Positions 1 through 8,393 of a stretch of 64,000 bases of DNA are shown here, one piece after another; within the stretch, counting starts at the first letter, position 1; each line of letters opens with the position of its first letter. Location: positions 930,001 through 994,000 of the forward strand of contig NZ_LR699553.1 in assembly GCF_902459535.1 (NCBI RefSeq), read 5' to 3'. Position numbers and translations under genes: made by a program. Under the pieces are notes generated by a model that was given only the letters and a program-made list of their open reading frames with translations, ran no database searches and was not told the origin of the DNA. Source of the DNA: Paraburkholderia dioscoreae (GTDB lineage Bacteria > Pseudomonadota > Gammaproteobacteria > Burkholderiales > Burkholderiaceae).

Positions 1-1826
1 TGCAGAATCGCGGCACGCCGTCGTTCAATCTGGAGTCGCCGCTCGCCGTCAGCGCCGGGCCGCAGCACCTGACGCTCGGCGCGACGAGGCTCACGCTCGA
101 AGGCGCGGTGCTGAGCCTGAAAACGTTCGCCTTCGACCACGGCAAGATTCAGTCGGCGGGCAGCCTGACTGACATTTCGGCCGTGCGCCTTCAGGATCTG
201 CGGCGCCAGATCACCGGCGAGCCGCCGATCGTCAAAACCGACCTGGTGTTCGACGGCGACTGGGACTTCACGCTCGGCAGCACGGCGAGCGGCCACATCC
301 AGCTGAAGCGCCGTAGCGGCGACGTTACGGTCGAGATCGGCCGGGGCCTCGCTTCCCTGGGCATTTCGGATATCAGCGCGCGCGCTGAGTTCAGCGGCGG
401 CAACCGGCTCAACGCCACGGTGCATGCGCAGGCAAGCCGCATCGGCGTGATCGACGCCGACGCGCACACCACGTTGGTCATGCGCGACGGCTTCCTGACC
501 GTCAACGAAGAGGGCGCGCTTACCGGCAATGTGAATGCCAATGTGCCGTCGCTGAAAACGACCGGCGGCCTGTTCGGTCCGAGCTATCTGCTCGACGGCC
601 ACCTCGCGCTCAAGCTCGCGCTCGGCGGCACGGTCGCCAAACCGAACCTGACCGGCTCGCTGCTCGGCGACGGAATTTCCGCGACGATGGTCGACCAGGG
701 CGTGCAATTAAAGGATGGCGTGGTGCGTATCGCGCTCTCGCAGAATCTGGTCGACTTCCAGCAGGTCGAGTTTCACGGCGCGAGCGGCACGTTGCGCGCC
801 ACCGGGCGCGTGCGTCTGGACGGTGCCCAGCCGGACCTGACCGCGAGCATCGTCGCGGACAAGCTCGAATTGTTCGCGGCGCCGGACCGTAACCTGTCGC
901 TGTCGGGCAGCGCGACCGTGGCGAACGGCGGGACGCTGGGCGGCATGGAGATCAACGGCAAATTCGTGGTCGATCACGCGTTGTTCGACATGCCGGAGCA
1001 GTCCGCGCCGAAGCTCGGCGACGACGTGGTGGTGGTGCGCCCCGACGGTTCGGTGGCGGGCGAGCGGCCGCGGCCCGTGGCGGGCACCAACAAGCCGATC
1101 GGCCCGTTCGCGCCGCGCGCCAATATTGACATCAACCTGGGCAACAGCTTCCGCTTCCGCGGTCAGGGCGCGGATCTGGGCCTGAGCGGTACGATCACCG
1201 CCATGAGCGCGCCGAATTTGCCGCTGCGCGCAGTGGGGAACGTGCGTGTCACGCCTGGTTCGACCTATACCGCGTTCGGCCGCAAGCTCAATATCGAAAA
1301 CGGCTTCTTCACGTTCAACGGTCCGGTGGCCAATCCCGGCATCAACATCCTCGCCATGCGCCGCAATCAGCAGGTCGAGGCGGGCGTGCAGGTCACGGGC
1401 ACGGTTCAATTCCCGACCGCGAAGCTGGTGTCCGAACCGAACGTGCCGGATAACGAAAAGCTCTCGTGGCTGCTGTTCGGTCATGGCACGGATCAGGGCA
1501 ACAACCTGGGTCAACAGAGCACCATGACGACGGCGCTCGCGTTGCTCGGCAGCGCGAGCGGCAAGCGGATCGCGCAGACTTTCGGGCTCGACGAGTTCTC
1601 CATTGGGCGAAGCGAAGTCGGACTGACCGATCCGCAGGTGGTGATGGTGTCGAAGGCGATCAACGAGTGGCTCGTGATCGGCTACGAACAGGGGCTGCAG
1701 TCGGCGAGCAATGCGATCAAGGCGACCGTCAACCTGACGCGGTACTGGTCGGTTGCGGCTTATGGCGGCACGTTCGACGGCCTCGATCTGCTCTACACGC
1801 GGCGCTTCGACCGGATCCACTGGTGA
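1..1826 (+). CDS. tamB: TamB (translocation and assembly module, C-terminal part; 5' end outside window)
   Basis: The reading frame is open from base 3 and continues in from upstream, so only about 608 C-terminal residues are visible. TamB spans the periplasm and works with the outer-membrane protein TamA in outer-membrane and autotransporter biogenesis or lipid transport. The visible part is repetitive beta-strand-rich sequence (many short G-x-L/V strands with low Cys), ending in the conserved C-terminal TamB/DUF490 region: a segment with TPGSTYTAFGRKL and NGPVANPGINILA, followed by VSEPNVPDNEKLSWLLFG. The product ends in an aromatic-rich tail. It converges with metG, and a shared hairpin terminator lies between them. 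tamA would be expected just upstream, outside the window. Family assignment is solid; the start cannot be seen. Confidence 0.9.
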   Translation, partial: QNRGTPSFNLESPLAVSAGPQHLTLGATRLTLEGAVLSLKTFAFDHGKIQSAGSLTDISAVRLQDLRRQITGEPPIVKTDLVFDGDWDFTLGSTASGHIQLKRRSGDVTVEIGRGLASLGISDISARAEFSGGNRLNATVHAQASRIGVIDADAHTTLVMRDGFLTVNEEGALTGNVNANVPSLKTTGGLFGPSYLLDGHLALKLALGGTVAKPNLTGSLLGDGISATMVDQGVQLKDGVVRIALSQNLVDFQQVEFHGASGTLRATGRVRLDGAQPDLTASIVADKLELFAAPDRNLSLSGSATVANGGTLGGMEINGKFVVDHALFDMPEQSAPKLGDDVVVVRPDGSVAGERPRPVAGTNKPIGPFAPRANIDINLGNSFRFRGQGADLGLSGTITAMSAPNLPLRAVGNVRVTPGSTYTAFGRKLNIENGFFTFNGPVANPGINILAMRRNQQVEAGVQVTGTVQFPTAKLVSEPNVPDNEKLSWLLFGHGTDQGNNLGQQSTMTTALALLGSASGKRIAQTFGLDEFSIGRSEVGLTDPQVVMVSKAINEWLVIGYEQGLQSASNAIKATVNLTRYWSVAAYGGTFDGLDLLYTRRFDRIHW

Positions 1827-1860
1827 TGCGCGCGATGCGGGCTTGAATCTGCGCGGCCAG

Positions 1861-1920
1861 GCAAAAAAGGCACCGCAAAAAAAGTACGGCAAAAAAACGG
1901 CACAGCAAAAAAAACGGCAC
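1861..1920. repeat. Four degenerate A-tract tandem repeats
   Basis: Four copies of a 14-17 bp unit of the form GC-A(6 to 8)-(C)GGCAC follow the tamB stop codon; the A-tracts are 6, 7, 7 and 8 long. The last copy forms the left arm of the terminator hairpin. The pattern suggests local duplication of a terminator arm by slippage. Confidence 0.6.
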
Positions 1921-1944
1921 GCCTTTTAGAGCGTGCCGTTTTTA
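1911..1944. terminator. Bidirectional intrinsic terminator between tamB and metG
   Basis: A perfect 12-bp stem (AAAACGGCACGC, 1911-1922, with GCGTGCCGTTTT, 1931-1942) has an 8-nt loop and is flanked by A- and T-tracts on both sides. It sits between the convergent ends of tamB and metG and can serve both. Confidence 0.85.
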
Positions 1945-1983
1945 TTCGCGCCTGCAGCGCAAGCCGCCGCGCGTTTTGTTTCT

Positions 1984-4119
1984 TTACTTCACGCGCATGC
2001 CCGGCTTCGCGCCGCTATCCGGCTCGAGCACGTAAAGACCCGGTTCGGCTTTCTCGTCGGTGGCGGAGGCGGCCAGCACCATGCCTTCGGACATGCCGAA
2101 CTTCATCTTGCGCGGCGCGAGATTGGCGACCATGACCGTGAGCTTGCCGACCAGTTGCTCCGGCTGATACGCCGACTTGATGCCCGAAAACACGTTGCGG
2201 GTCTTCTCTTCGCCGACGTCGAGCGTGAGTTGCAGCAGTTTGTCCGAACCTTCCACCGCCTTGCAGTCGACGATCTTCGCAATGCGCAAATCGATCTTCG
2301 CGAAGTCGTCGATCGAGATGACGCCGGGTGTTTCGTCTTTCTCGGCGGCGGCTGCTTTTGCTGCCTTCGACTTGCCCTTGGCGTCGGCCGGCGCGGCTGC
2401 TTCCGGCGTGGCTTGCAGCGAGTCGCGATTGGCGGCGAGCAGCGCTTCGATCTGCTTCGGATCGACGCGCGTCATCAGATGCTTGTACGCGTTGATTGGC
2501 CGGGTGGAACTGAGCGGCACGTTGGCGTCCGCCCAAACCAGCGGTTCGATGGCGAGGAAGCCTTCGACCGCTTCGGCGAGCTTCGGCAGCACCGGCTTCA
2601 GCGCCAGCGACAGCAGGCGGAACGCTTCTATGCTCACGCTGCACGTTTCATGCAGCGCGACGCCGTTCGCCGGGTCTTTGGCCTGATCCCACGGCTTGGC
2701 GGTGTCGACGTACGCGTTCACGGCGTCGGCCAGTTCCATAGTCTGACGCAGCGCGCGGTTGTACTCGCGGGCTTCGTAGTTCGCGGCGATTTGCGGCACG
2801 GCGGCGCGCAGCGAAGTGAGCAGCGGATGCTGCATCGCACTGTCCTGCACGCGGCCGTCGAAGCGCTTGATCAGGAAGCCGGCGGCGCGGCTCGCGATGT
2901 TCACGTATTTGCCGACCAGATCGCTATTGACGCGCGCCTGGAAGTCGTCGAGGTTCAGGTCGAGGTCTTCCATCGTGCTGTTCAGCTTGGCCGCGAAGTA
3001 ATAGCGCAGCCATTCCGGATTCAGGCCCGTCTCGATCAGACTCTGCGCGGTGATGAAGGTGCCGCGCGACTTCGACATCTTCGCGCCGTCCACGGTCAGG
3101 AAGCCGTGCGCGAACACGTTGGTCGGCGTGCGGTGGCCCGAAAATTCGAGCATGGCCGGCCAGAACAGCGTATGGAAATACAGAATGTCCTTGCCGATGA
3201 AGTGATACTGCTCGGCCTTCGAACCCTTGCGAACCCACGCGTCGAAATCGAGGCCGCGTTTTTCGGCGAGGTTCTTGAAGCTCGCGTAATAGCCGACCGG
3301 CGCGTCCAGCCACACATAGAAATACTTGCCCGGCGCACCCGGAATTTCGAAACCGAAATACGGTGCGTCGCGCGAGATGTCCCAGTCGGCGAGCTTGGCT
3401 TCGCCGGCGTCGCCGAGCCATTCGCGCATCTTGTTGGTGGCTTCCGGCTGCGCCAGACCGCCCACCCATGCGCGCAGGAAATTCTCGCAACGCGGATCGG
3501 AGAGACGGAAGAAGTAGTGCGTCGAGGTCTTGCGAATCGGCGTGGCGCCCGAGACGACCGAGTACGGATTGATCAGTTCGGTGGGCAGATAAGTCGAACC
3601 GCATACTTCACAGCTGTCGCCGTACTGGTCTTTCGCGCCGCATTTCGGGCATTCGCCCTTGATGAAGCGATCCGGCAGGAACATTTCCTTGACCGGGTCA
3701 TACGCCTGTTCGATGTCGCGCGCGTCGATCAGGCCTGCTTCCTTGAGCGCCAGATAGACGTTTTCGCTGAGAACGCGGTTCTCTTCGGAGTCGGTCGAAT
3801 AGTAATTGTCGAACGAAATCCCGAAGCTGTCGAAGTCGCGCTTGTGTTCCTGCCAGACGCGGTCGATCAGCTGCTTCGGCGTGAGACCTTCTTTCTCCGC
3901 GCGCAACATGACGGGCGTGCCGTGCGTGTCGTCGGCGCCCACGTAGTAGACCTCGTGCCCGTGCATTCGCAACGTCCGGACCCAGATGTCCGTCTGGATA
4001 TATTCGACCAGATGGCCAATATGGATTTGCCCGTTCGCATAGGGAAGGGCCGACGTGACGAGAATCTGGCGACGGCCTGACGGCGCGCCTGCGGAGAGAT
4101 CGGTTGCGGGTGCTGACAT
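1984..4119 (-). CDS. metG: Methionyl-tRNA synthetase
   Basis: Charges tRNA-Met with methionine in the cytosol. The 711-residue product has the class I signature HIGH at residues 33-36 and KMSKS near residue 345. A four-cysteine zinc knuckle (CPKC...CEVC) lies near 155-172. A C-terminal OB-fold tRNA-binding domain (Trbp111/EMAPII type) starts near residue 600, joined by an Ala/Lys-rich linker around 575-595. Length and domain order match the long dimeric bacterial MetRS. The ATG at 4119 gives a short N-terminal extension before the Rossmann fold, as in related proteins. The gene is monocistronic, with tamB tail to tail downstream. The call is unambiguous. Confidence 0.98.
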   Translation of the reverse strand: MSAPATDLSAGAPSGRRQILVTSALPYANGQIHIGHLVEYIQTDIWVRTLRMHGHEVYYVGADDTHGTPVMLRAEKEGLTPKQLIDRVWQEHKRDFDSFGISFDNYYSTDSEENRVLSENVYLALKEAGLIDARDIEQAYDPVKEMFLPDRFIKGECPKCGAKDQYGDSCEVCGSTYLPTELINPYSVVSGATPIRKTSTHYFFRLSDPRCENFLRAWVGGLAQPEATNKMREWLGDAGEAKLADWDISRDAPYFGFEIPGAPGKYFYVWLDAPVGYYASFKNLAEKRGLDFDAWVRKGSKAEQYHFIGKDILYFHTLFWPAMLEFSGHRTPTNVFAHGFLTVDGAKMSKSRGTFITAQSLIETGLNPEWLRYYFAAKLNSTMEDLDLNLDDFQARVNSDLVGKYVNIASRAAGFLIKRFDGRVQDSAMQHPLLTSLRAAVPQIAANYEAREYNRALRQTMELADAVNAYVDTAKPWDQAKDPANGVALHETCSVSIEAFRLLSLALKPVLPKLAEAVEGFLAIEPLVWADANVPLSSTRPINAYKHLMTRVDPKQIEALLAANRDSLQATPEAAAPADAKGKSKAAKAAAAEKDETPGVISIDDFAKIDLRIAKIVDCKAVEGSDKLLQLTLDVGEEKTRNVFSGIKSAYQPEQLVGKLTVMVANLAPRKMKFGMSEGMVLAASATDEKAEPGLYVLEPDSGAKPGMRVK

Positions 4120-4493
4120 AAGGATGGTGGGAGCCTGCGGTGGGACGAAACGTTGATTCTAGCAGGGCAGGCGCCCGGCGCGGGGCGGGCCGCGTGGGGC
4201 GGTGTGTCCCCGAGGGAACTCACGTGGTGTGTAAACCGAGCGCCCAAAAAAAACCGGGGCTATTAACCCCGGAGCAACAACGACAAGAGGAGAATGGTGA
4301 CGCGGCGGCATCGCCAGCCACGTACCGTAAAGACAGACAGCGGATTTTCCGCAGAGTTCGAAATTTTTTTCGTTCTCGTGCGAGATTCCTGTTCTCCGCC
4401 TTTCACGGCTTTCTAAAGCATCACAATCGGCATCACGATCGCCGGCGATGCAGTTGCGGCGACCGGCTTTCTCAATCTCCCCTGGTTCTGTCT
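4120..4493. other. Intergenic region between metG and the OmpA-family lipoprotein gene
   Basis: 374 bases without a convincing gene. It must hold the metG promoter and leader on the minus strand. It also holds the terminator of the lipoprotein gene at 4246-4272. I see no tRNA or riboswitch-like element. Confidence 0.6.
4246..4272 (-). terminator. Intrinsic terminator of the OmpA-family lipoprotein gene
   Basis: Read on the minus strand, CCGGGG and CCCCGG arms (plus-strand 4267-4272 and 4254-4259) are followed by a run of eight T. It lies about 220 nt after the stop codon of the lipoprotein gene. Confidence 0.75.
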
Positions 4494-5147
4494 TTATTGC
4501 GTGGTGTGCTGAGCCGTTGCGCGCAGATAGATCTCCACGCGGCGGTTCGCTGCACGGCCGGCTTCGGTGTTGTTGTCGGCGATCGGCTGGGTTTGGCCCA
4601 TGCCTTGTGCCGACAGGCGCTGCGGCGCGACGCCGCGCTGGCCCAGGTAGCCCGTCACGCTTTCTGCGCGGTTGACCGACAGCGTCTGGTTGTACGCCGG
4701 CTGGCCCGTGCTGTCCGTGTGGCCGACCACCTGAGCGATCAGTTCCGGGTTCTGTTGCATGGTCTGCGCCAGTTGGTCCAGCACCGGCGCGAACGACGGC
4801 TTGACTGCGTAGCTATTGGTGTCGAACGTGACCGAGCTTGGAATGTTCAGCTTGAGCGAGCCGTCCGGCTGTTCGGTGATCTGCGTGCCGGTGCCCTTCG
4901 TGGCGCCCGACAGCTTGTTGTGAATGGCCTGCCAGTTATAACCGGTGATGCCGCCCACCGCTGCGCCGACGCCCGCGCCGATCGCCGCGCCCTTGCCGCC
5001 GCCGAAGATTGCGCCCAGCGCCGCACCGGTGCCGGCGCCGACGCCAGTACCTACGGCTGTGTTGGTGCCCTGTTGGGTGGCGCAACCTGCCAGCAACGAA
5101 CCGGCAACGGCAAAGACGGCCAGGCGAGTCATGATTTTTGCATTCAT
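4494..5147 (-). CDS. OmpA-family outer-membrane lipoprotein (YiaD-like)
   Basis: A 217-residue lipoprotein predicted to anchor in the outer membrane and bind peptidoglycan. A signal peptide ends in the lipobox LLAGC, with Cys22 as the lipidation site. Residues 30-75 are a Gly/Ala-rich glycine-zipper segment of the kind seen in YiaD/YMGG proteins. Residues about 105-212 form an OmpA C-terminal domain with the GHTDSTG motif and the conserved NRRVEIYL near the end. The ATG at 5147 has AAGAGGAAT just upstream (minus strand). It is transcribed divergently from apbC and ends at its own terminator. Its specific role is unknown; family members are often envelope-stress proteins. Confidence 0.9.
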   Translation of the reverse strand: MNAKIMTRLAVFAVAGSLLAGCATQQGTNTAVGTGVGAGTGAALGAIFGGGKGAAIGAGVGAAVGGITGYNWQAIHNKLSGATKGTGTQITEQPDGSLKLNIPSSVTFDTNSYAVKPSFAPVLDQLAQTMQQNPELIAQVVGHTDSTGQPAYNQTLSVNRAESVTGYLGQRGVAPQRLSAQGMGQTQPIADNNTEAGRAANRRVEIYLRATAQHTTQ

Positions 5148-5496
5148 TTTTGATTCCTCTTGAGTGAAGCTAGTCAGGCGGAAAAGGCGGCGACAAGCGA
5201 CAAATCTATACGGTGAGCATGACGGCGGTAAAGCCGTCGGCTCGATAATACGAGAAGTCCTACGCCTTATTCAGCCTCGGTCCGACAGTGAAGAAGGGTC
5301 TTCCGGCAGGGCGTGGCGCCAACCACTACAATAATGGCTGAAGCACGCAGCGATGCGGCCCCATTGCGTTCCGCCTGCCCGAAGGGTGCCCGGCACGCCG
5401 GGTTTTCGCAATGCTGTCTAACAATTTCTTTCAAATTCCGGCGCGTGGCGGAGGCTTCGATTCCGCTACGCCGCAAGTGTTCCCCACGGAGTCTCA
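5148..5496. promoter_or_regulatory. Divergent intergenic region, lipoprotein gene and apbC
   Basis: 349 bases between two divergently transcribed genes, so promoters in both directions are expected. A TACAAT hexamer at 5327-5332 on the plus strand is a possible -10 for apbC, but I see no good -35 at 16-18 bp. No ORF here resembles a gene. Confidence 0.45.
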
Positions 5497-6585
5497 ATGA
5501 GTATCGATCGGGCTTTGGTCGACGCTGCCCTCGCGGCCGTCGCCGACCCCAACACCGGCCGACCGTACGCGGCGGCCAAAAATATCAAGAACGTCGCGGT
5601 GCAGGATGCCACGGTCAGCGTCGATGTGGTACTCGGCTATCCGGCCATGCGCCAATTCGACGCCATCCGCGCGCAATTCTCCGACGCGCTGCGCGCCGTG
5701 CCCGGTGTGGCCGACGCGCGTGTCCAGGTGTCGCAGCACATCGCGGCGCATACCGTGCAGCGCGGCGTGAAACTGTTGCCGAACGTCAAGAATATCGTCG
5801 CGGTGGCGTCGGGCAAGGGCGGCGTCGGCAAGAGCACGACGGCCGTGAATCTCGCACTGGCGCTGGCAAGCGAAGGCGCCTCCATCGGCATTCTCGACGC
5901 GGACATCTACGGCCCGTCGCTGCCGATGATGCTGGGTATCGTCGGCCGCCCCGAGTCGCCGGACGAAAAGTCGATGAACCCGATGACCGGCCACGGCCTG
6001 CAGGCCAACTCGATCGGTTTCCTGATCGAGCAGGACAACCCGATGGTGTGGCGCGGCCCGATGGCCACTTCCGCGTTGGAACAGCTGCTGCGGCAGACCA
6101 ACTGGCACGATCTCGACTACCTGATCGTCGACATGCCGCCGGGCACAGGCGACATTCAGCTGACCCTGTCGCAACGCGTGCCGGTGACGGGCGCCGTGAT
6201 CGTCACGACGCCGCAGGACATCGCGCTGCTCGACGCGAAGAAGGGTCTCAAGATGTTCGAGAAGGTCGGCATTCCGATTCTCGGCATTGTCGAGAACATG
6301 GGCACGCATATCTGCTCGAACTGCGGCCATGAAGAGCATATCTTCGGCGCCGGCGGCGGCGAGCGCATGGGCAAGGAATACGGCGTCGACGTGCTCGGCA
6401 GCCTGCCGCTCGACATCGGGATCCGCGAGCAGGCCGACTCGGGCAAACCGACCGTGGTGGCGGACCCGGAGGGGCGTATCGCCGAGATTTACCGGTCGAT
6501 CGCACGCAAGGTGGCGATTCATATCGCCGAGCGGGCTCGCGACATGACGTCGAAGTTTCCGAACATCGTCGTCCAGAACACCTGA
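5497..6585 (+). CDS. apbC: Iron-sulfur cluster carrier ATPase ApbC/Mrp
   Basis: A cytosolic P-loop ATPase that carries and delivers Fe-S clusters. The 362-residue protein has an N-terminal MIP18/DUF59 domain (about 1-85). The ParA/MinD-type ATPase core has a deviant Walker A (GKGGVGKST) near residue 108, and DMPPGTGD as the Walker B/switch II region. A CxxC pair (CSNCG) near residue 272 is the cluster-binding motif of the family. In many beta-proteobacteria metG and apbC are close neighbours, as here. The ATG at 5497 starts directly at the DUF59 domain. The gene is followed by two copies of an intergenic repeat. Confident call. Confidence 0.96.
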   Translation: MSIDRALVDAALAAVADPNTGRPYAAAKNIKNVAVQDATVSVDVVLGYPAMRQFDAIRAQFSDALRAVPGVADARVQVSQHIAAHTVQRGVKLLPNVKNIVAVASGKGGVGKSTTAVNLALALASEGASIGILDADIYGPSLPMMLGIVGRPESPDEKSMNPMTGHGLQANSIGFLIEQDNPMVWRGPMATSALEQLLRQTNWHDLDYLIVDMPPGTGDIQLTLSQRVPVTGAVIVTTPQDIALLDAKKGLKMFEKVGIPILGIVENMGTHICSNCGHEEHIFGAGGGERMGKEYGVDVLGSLPLDIGIREQADSGKPTVVADPEGRIAEIYRSIARKVAIHIAERARDMTSKFPNIVVQNT

Positions 6586-6588
6586 GAA

Positions 6589-6736
6589 AACGCCGGGCCG
6601 CCCCAAGTTTTCTCACCCCCCTCGGGGGGCTGGCGCGTAGCGACAGATTGGGGGGCGCTCCTGGAACGCCGGGCCGCCCCAAGTTTTCTCACCCCCTCGG
6701 GGGCCGGCGCGTAACGACAGGTTGGGGCCGTTCCTG
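6589..6736. repeat. Two tandem copies of a GC-rich hairpin-bearing intergenic repeat
   Basis: Copy 1 is 6589-6663 and copy 2 is 6665-6736. Both begin AACGCCGGGCCGCCCCAAG, continue TTTTCTCACCCCC, and end near TTCCTG or CTCCTG. Each carries an internal palindrome of C-run/TC/G-run (ACCCCC TC GGGGG). The copies differ by a few substitutions and single-base length changes in the C and G runs. They lie between the apbC stop and the SodC-like gene. Confidence 0.85.
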
Positions 6737-6856
6737 ACAGCCGTCCGGACAAGGGGTCAAGGCGTCTTTTTGCGCCTGGTCTCGCGGTATCATGTCGACT
6801 TCACAAGTTCGGCTCGGCGGCCGCAGGGGCGGCCGCCAGGCCGGCAAGAGGATCGC

Positions 6857-7390
6857 ATGGGAAAACGAATCGACGGGCAGGCGGTGCATGCGTTCATCGT
6901 CCTGGCTGCCACCAGTGTGCTGTTATGCGGCTGTAGCGCGTTCCTGAGACCGCAGGAAAAACGTGCCGACGCTCAGTTGCTGCCCACCGTGGGCAATCAG
7001 GCGCGCGGCCTCGTCACGTTCATCGAGCGCTCGGACGGCGTGCAGGTCACCTACAATCTCGCGGGCATGCCGCCCAATAGCGACCACGCGCTGCAAGTGC
7101 ACGAGCGCGGCGACTGCAACGCCGCCGACGGTTCCAGCGCGGGCCAGGTGTTCTCGCCAGCCGCGGAGCGGCTGAAAACCGGCGCGCGGGTCGAAGGCGA
7201 TCTCGGCAACATTCACGCGGATGCGAACGGCGTGGCCACGGGCTTCATCGTCGCGCCGGACGTTTCGCTCGACGGCATCCGCTCGGTATTGCAGCGCGCG
7301 GTGGTGCTGCATCACGACGCGACTGATCCGTACGCCTACCCGCAGCATGGCGCAGGCCCCGCGCTCGCATGCGGAGTGATCCGCCAATGA
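6857..7390 (+). CDS. SodC-like lipoprotein lacking most Cu/Zn ligands
   Basis: A 177-residue predicted lipoprotein of the Cu/Zn superoxide dismutase fold. The ATG at 6857 is preceded by AAGAGG. The signal peptide ends in the lipobox LLCGC (Cys26). The fold is recognisable from HALQVHERGDC (77-87), GDLGN (114-118), VVLHHDATD (149-157) and the terminal ACGVI (171-175). The disulfide pair Cys87/Cys172 is kept. Aligned by eye with canonical SodC, one copper His is Gln80 and the bridging His is Val98. The zinc His of the G-H-L-G-D motif and the zinc-loop His are absent. His82, His152 and Asp115 remain. Enzymatic dismutase activity is therefore doubtful; a structural or copper-binding role is possible. 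The sodC symbol is withheld for that reason. Confidence 0.85.
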   Translation: MGKRIDGQAVHAFIVLAATSVLLCGCSAFLRPQEKRADAQLLPTVGNQARGLVTFIERSDGVQVTYNLAGMPPNSDHALQVHERGDCNAADGSSAGQVFSPAAERLKTGARVEGDLGNIHADANGVATGFIVAPDVSLDGIRSVLQRAVVLHHDATDPYAYPQHGAGPALACGVIRQ

Positions 7391-7736
7391 GCGGCGCGCG
7401 CACCGCGTGTTCGCGGGCGAAGCAGCTCGCCGGCATTCGGCCAGGCGGCGTTCAGCAAGGGGCAGGTCACAGGACCGTTCTCAACCCTACCTGCGGCAGC
7501 ATGCTCACGATCGCGTAAAATAAGCGCCTTTCGTTCGGCTGCCTCTTCAGCGCGACCGTTCCGCCTTATGGGCGGGGCACTCAGTCAAAGGGGCATAGGG
7601 CGCCCGAACGGCGTGCCGCCTGTCCCGCACCCCGAAGTCAGCGCAACGCAGGCGTGCAGTTAACCAAAAGTGACCCGGCACTTACCGGGTCGTAATCCGT
7701 CACACCCCTGTCATTCACGTCGAGCAGCGTTCACCT
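7391..7736. other. Intergenic region upstream of dcd
   Basis: 346 bases with no convincing ORF on either strand. A TAAAAT hexamer near 7516 could be part of a promoter, but it lies over 200 bases from dcd and lacks a clear -35 partner. Nothing else is recognised. Confidence 0.4.
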
Positions 7737-8306
7737 ATGACTATCAAATCCGACAAGTGGATCCGGCGCATGGCCGAGTCGCACAAGATGATCGAGCCGT
7801 TCGCGCCCGATCAGGTTCGCGTCTCCGAAGACGGCCGGAAGATTGTCAGCTACGGCACGTCGAGCTATGGCTACGACATCCGCTGCGCCGACGAATTCAA
7901 GATCTTCACGAACATCAACTCGACCATCGTCGATCCGAAGAATTTCGACGAGAAATCGTTTGTCGACTTCAAGGGCGATGTCTGCATCATCCCGCCGAAT
8001 TCGTTCGCGCTTGCGCGCACCGTCGAGTATTTCCGCATTCCGCGCAGCGTCCTGACCGTGTGTCTGGGCAAGTCCACGTATGCGCGTTGCGGGATCATCG
8101 TCAACGTGACGCCGTTCGAACCGGAATGGGAAGGCCACGTCACGCTCGAATTCTCGAATACGACACCTTTGCCTGCGAAAATCTACGCGAACGAAGGCGT
8201 CGCCCAGGTGCTGTTTTTCGAAAGCGACGAGATTTGTGAAACGTCGTACGCGGATCGCGGCGGCAAATATCAAGGTCAGCACGGCGTCACGTTGCCGAGA
8301 ACGTGA
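7737..8306 (+). CDS. dcd: dCTP deaminase
   Basis: Deaminates dCTP to dUTP, feeding dTMP synthesis through dut and thyA. The 189-residue length fits the bacterial Dcd family. Characteristic segments are SSYGYDIRCADEF (about 42-54), the central VCLGKSTYARCGIIVNVTP with the catalytic region, and EGHVTLEFSNTTPLPAKIYA, which also contains the catalytic Glu. The C-terminal end with GGKYQGQ closes over the nucleotide. The ATG at 7737 is the only sensible start and gives the canonical N-terminus. A hairpin terminator follows 36 nt after the stop codon. Confidence 0.97.
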   Translation: MTIKSDKWIRRMAESHKMIEPFAPDQVRVSEDGRKIVSYGTSSYGYDIRCADEFKIFTNINSTIVDPKNFDEKSFVDFKGDVCIIPPNSFALARTVEYFRIPRSVLTVCLGKSTYARCGIIVNVTPFEPEWEGHVTLEFSNTTPLPAKIYANEGVAQVLFFESDEICETSYADRGGKYQGQHGVTLPRT

Positions 8307-8342
8307 CGGCCGCAGCGTACTGAACCACCAGGCATACCGGGT

Positions 8343-8380
8343 GACCGCTGCAATTGACAGAATGCAGCGGTCGTTCTTTT
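8343..8380 (+). terminator. Intrinsic terminator/attenuator-like hairpin directly before the decarboxylase start
   Basis: A 10-bp perfect stem (GACCGCTGCA, 8343-8352, with TGCAGCGGTC, 8363-8372) is followed by GTTCTTTTT. It ends 13 bases before the ATG of the next gene and abuts its Shine-Dalgarno GGAG (8382-8385). It may terminate dcd or act as an attenuator for the decarboxylase. Confidence 0.75.
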
Positions 8381-8393
8381 TGGAGAATCGCCC

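Noticed and set aside
1933..4080. 715-codon open frame on the plus strand opposite metG
   Set aside because: Antisense shadow of metG caused by high GC; Arg/His-rich composition with no family resemblance, while the minus strand carries a complete MetRS.
8354..8382. TTGACA at 8354-8359 as a -35 for the decarboxylase gene
   Set aside because: No acceptable -10 at 16-18 bp, and transcription would begin only a few bases before the start codon; the hexamer is part of the hairpin loop.
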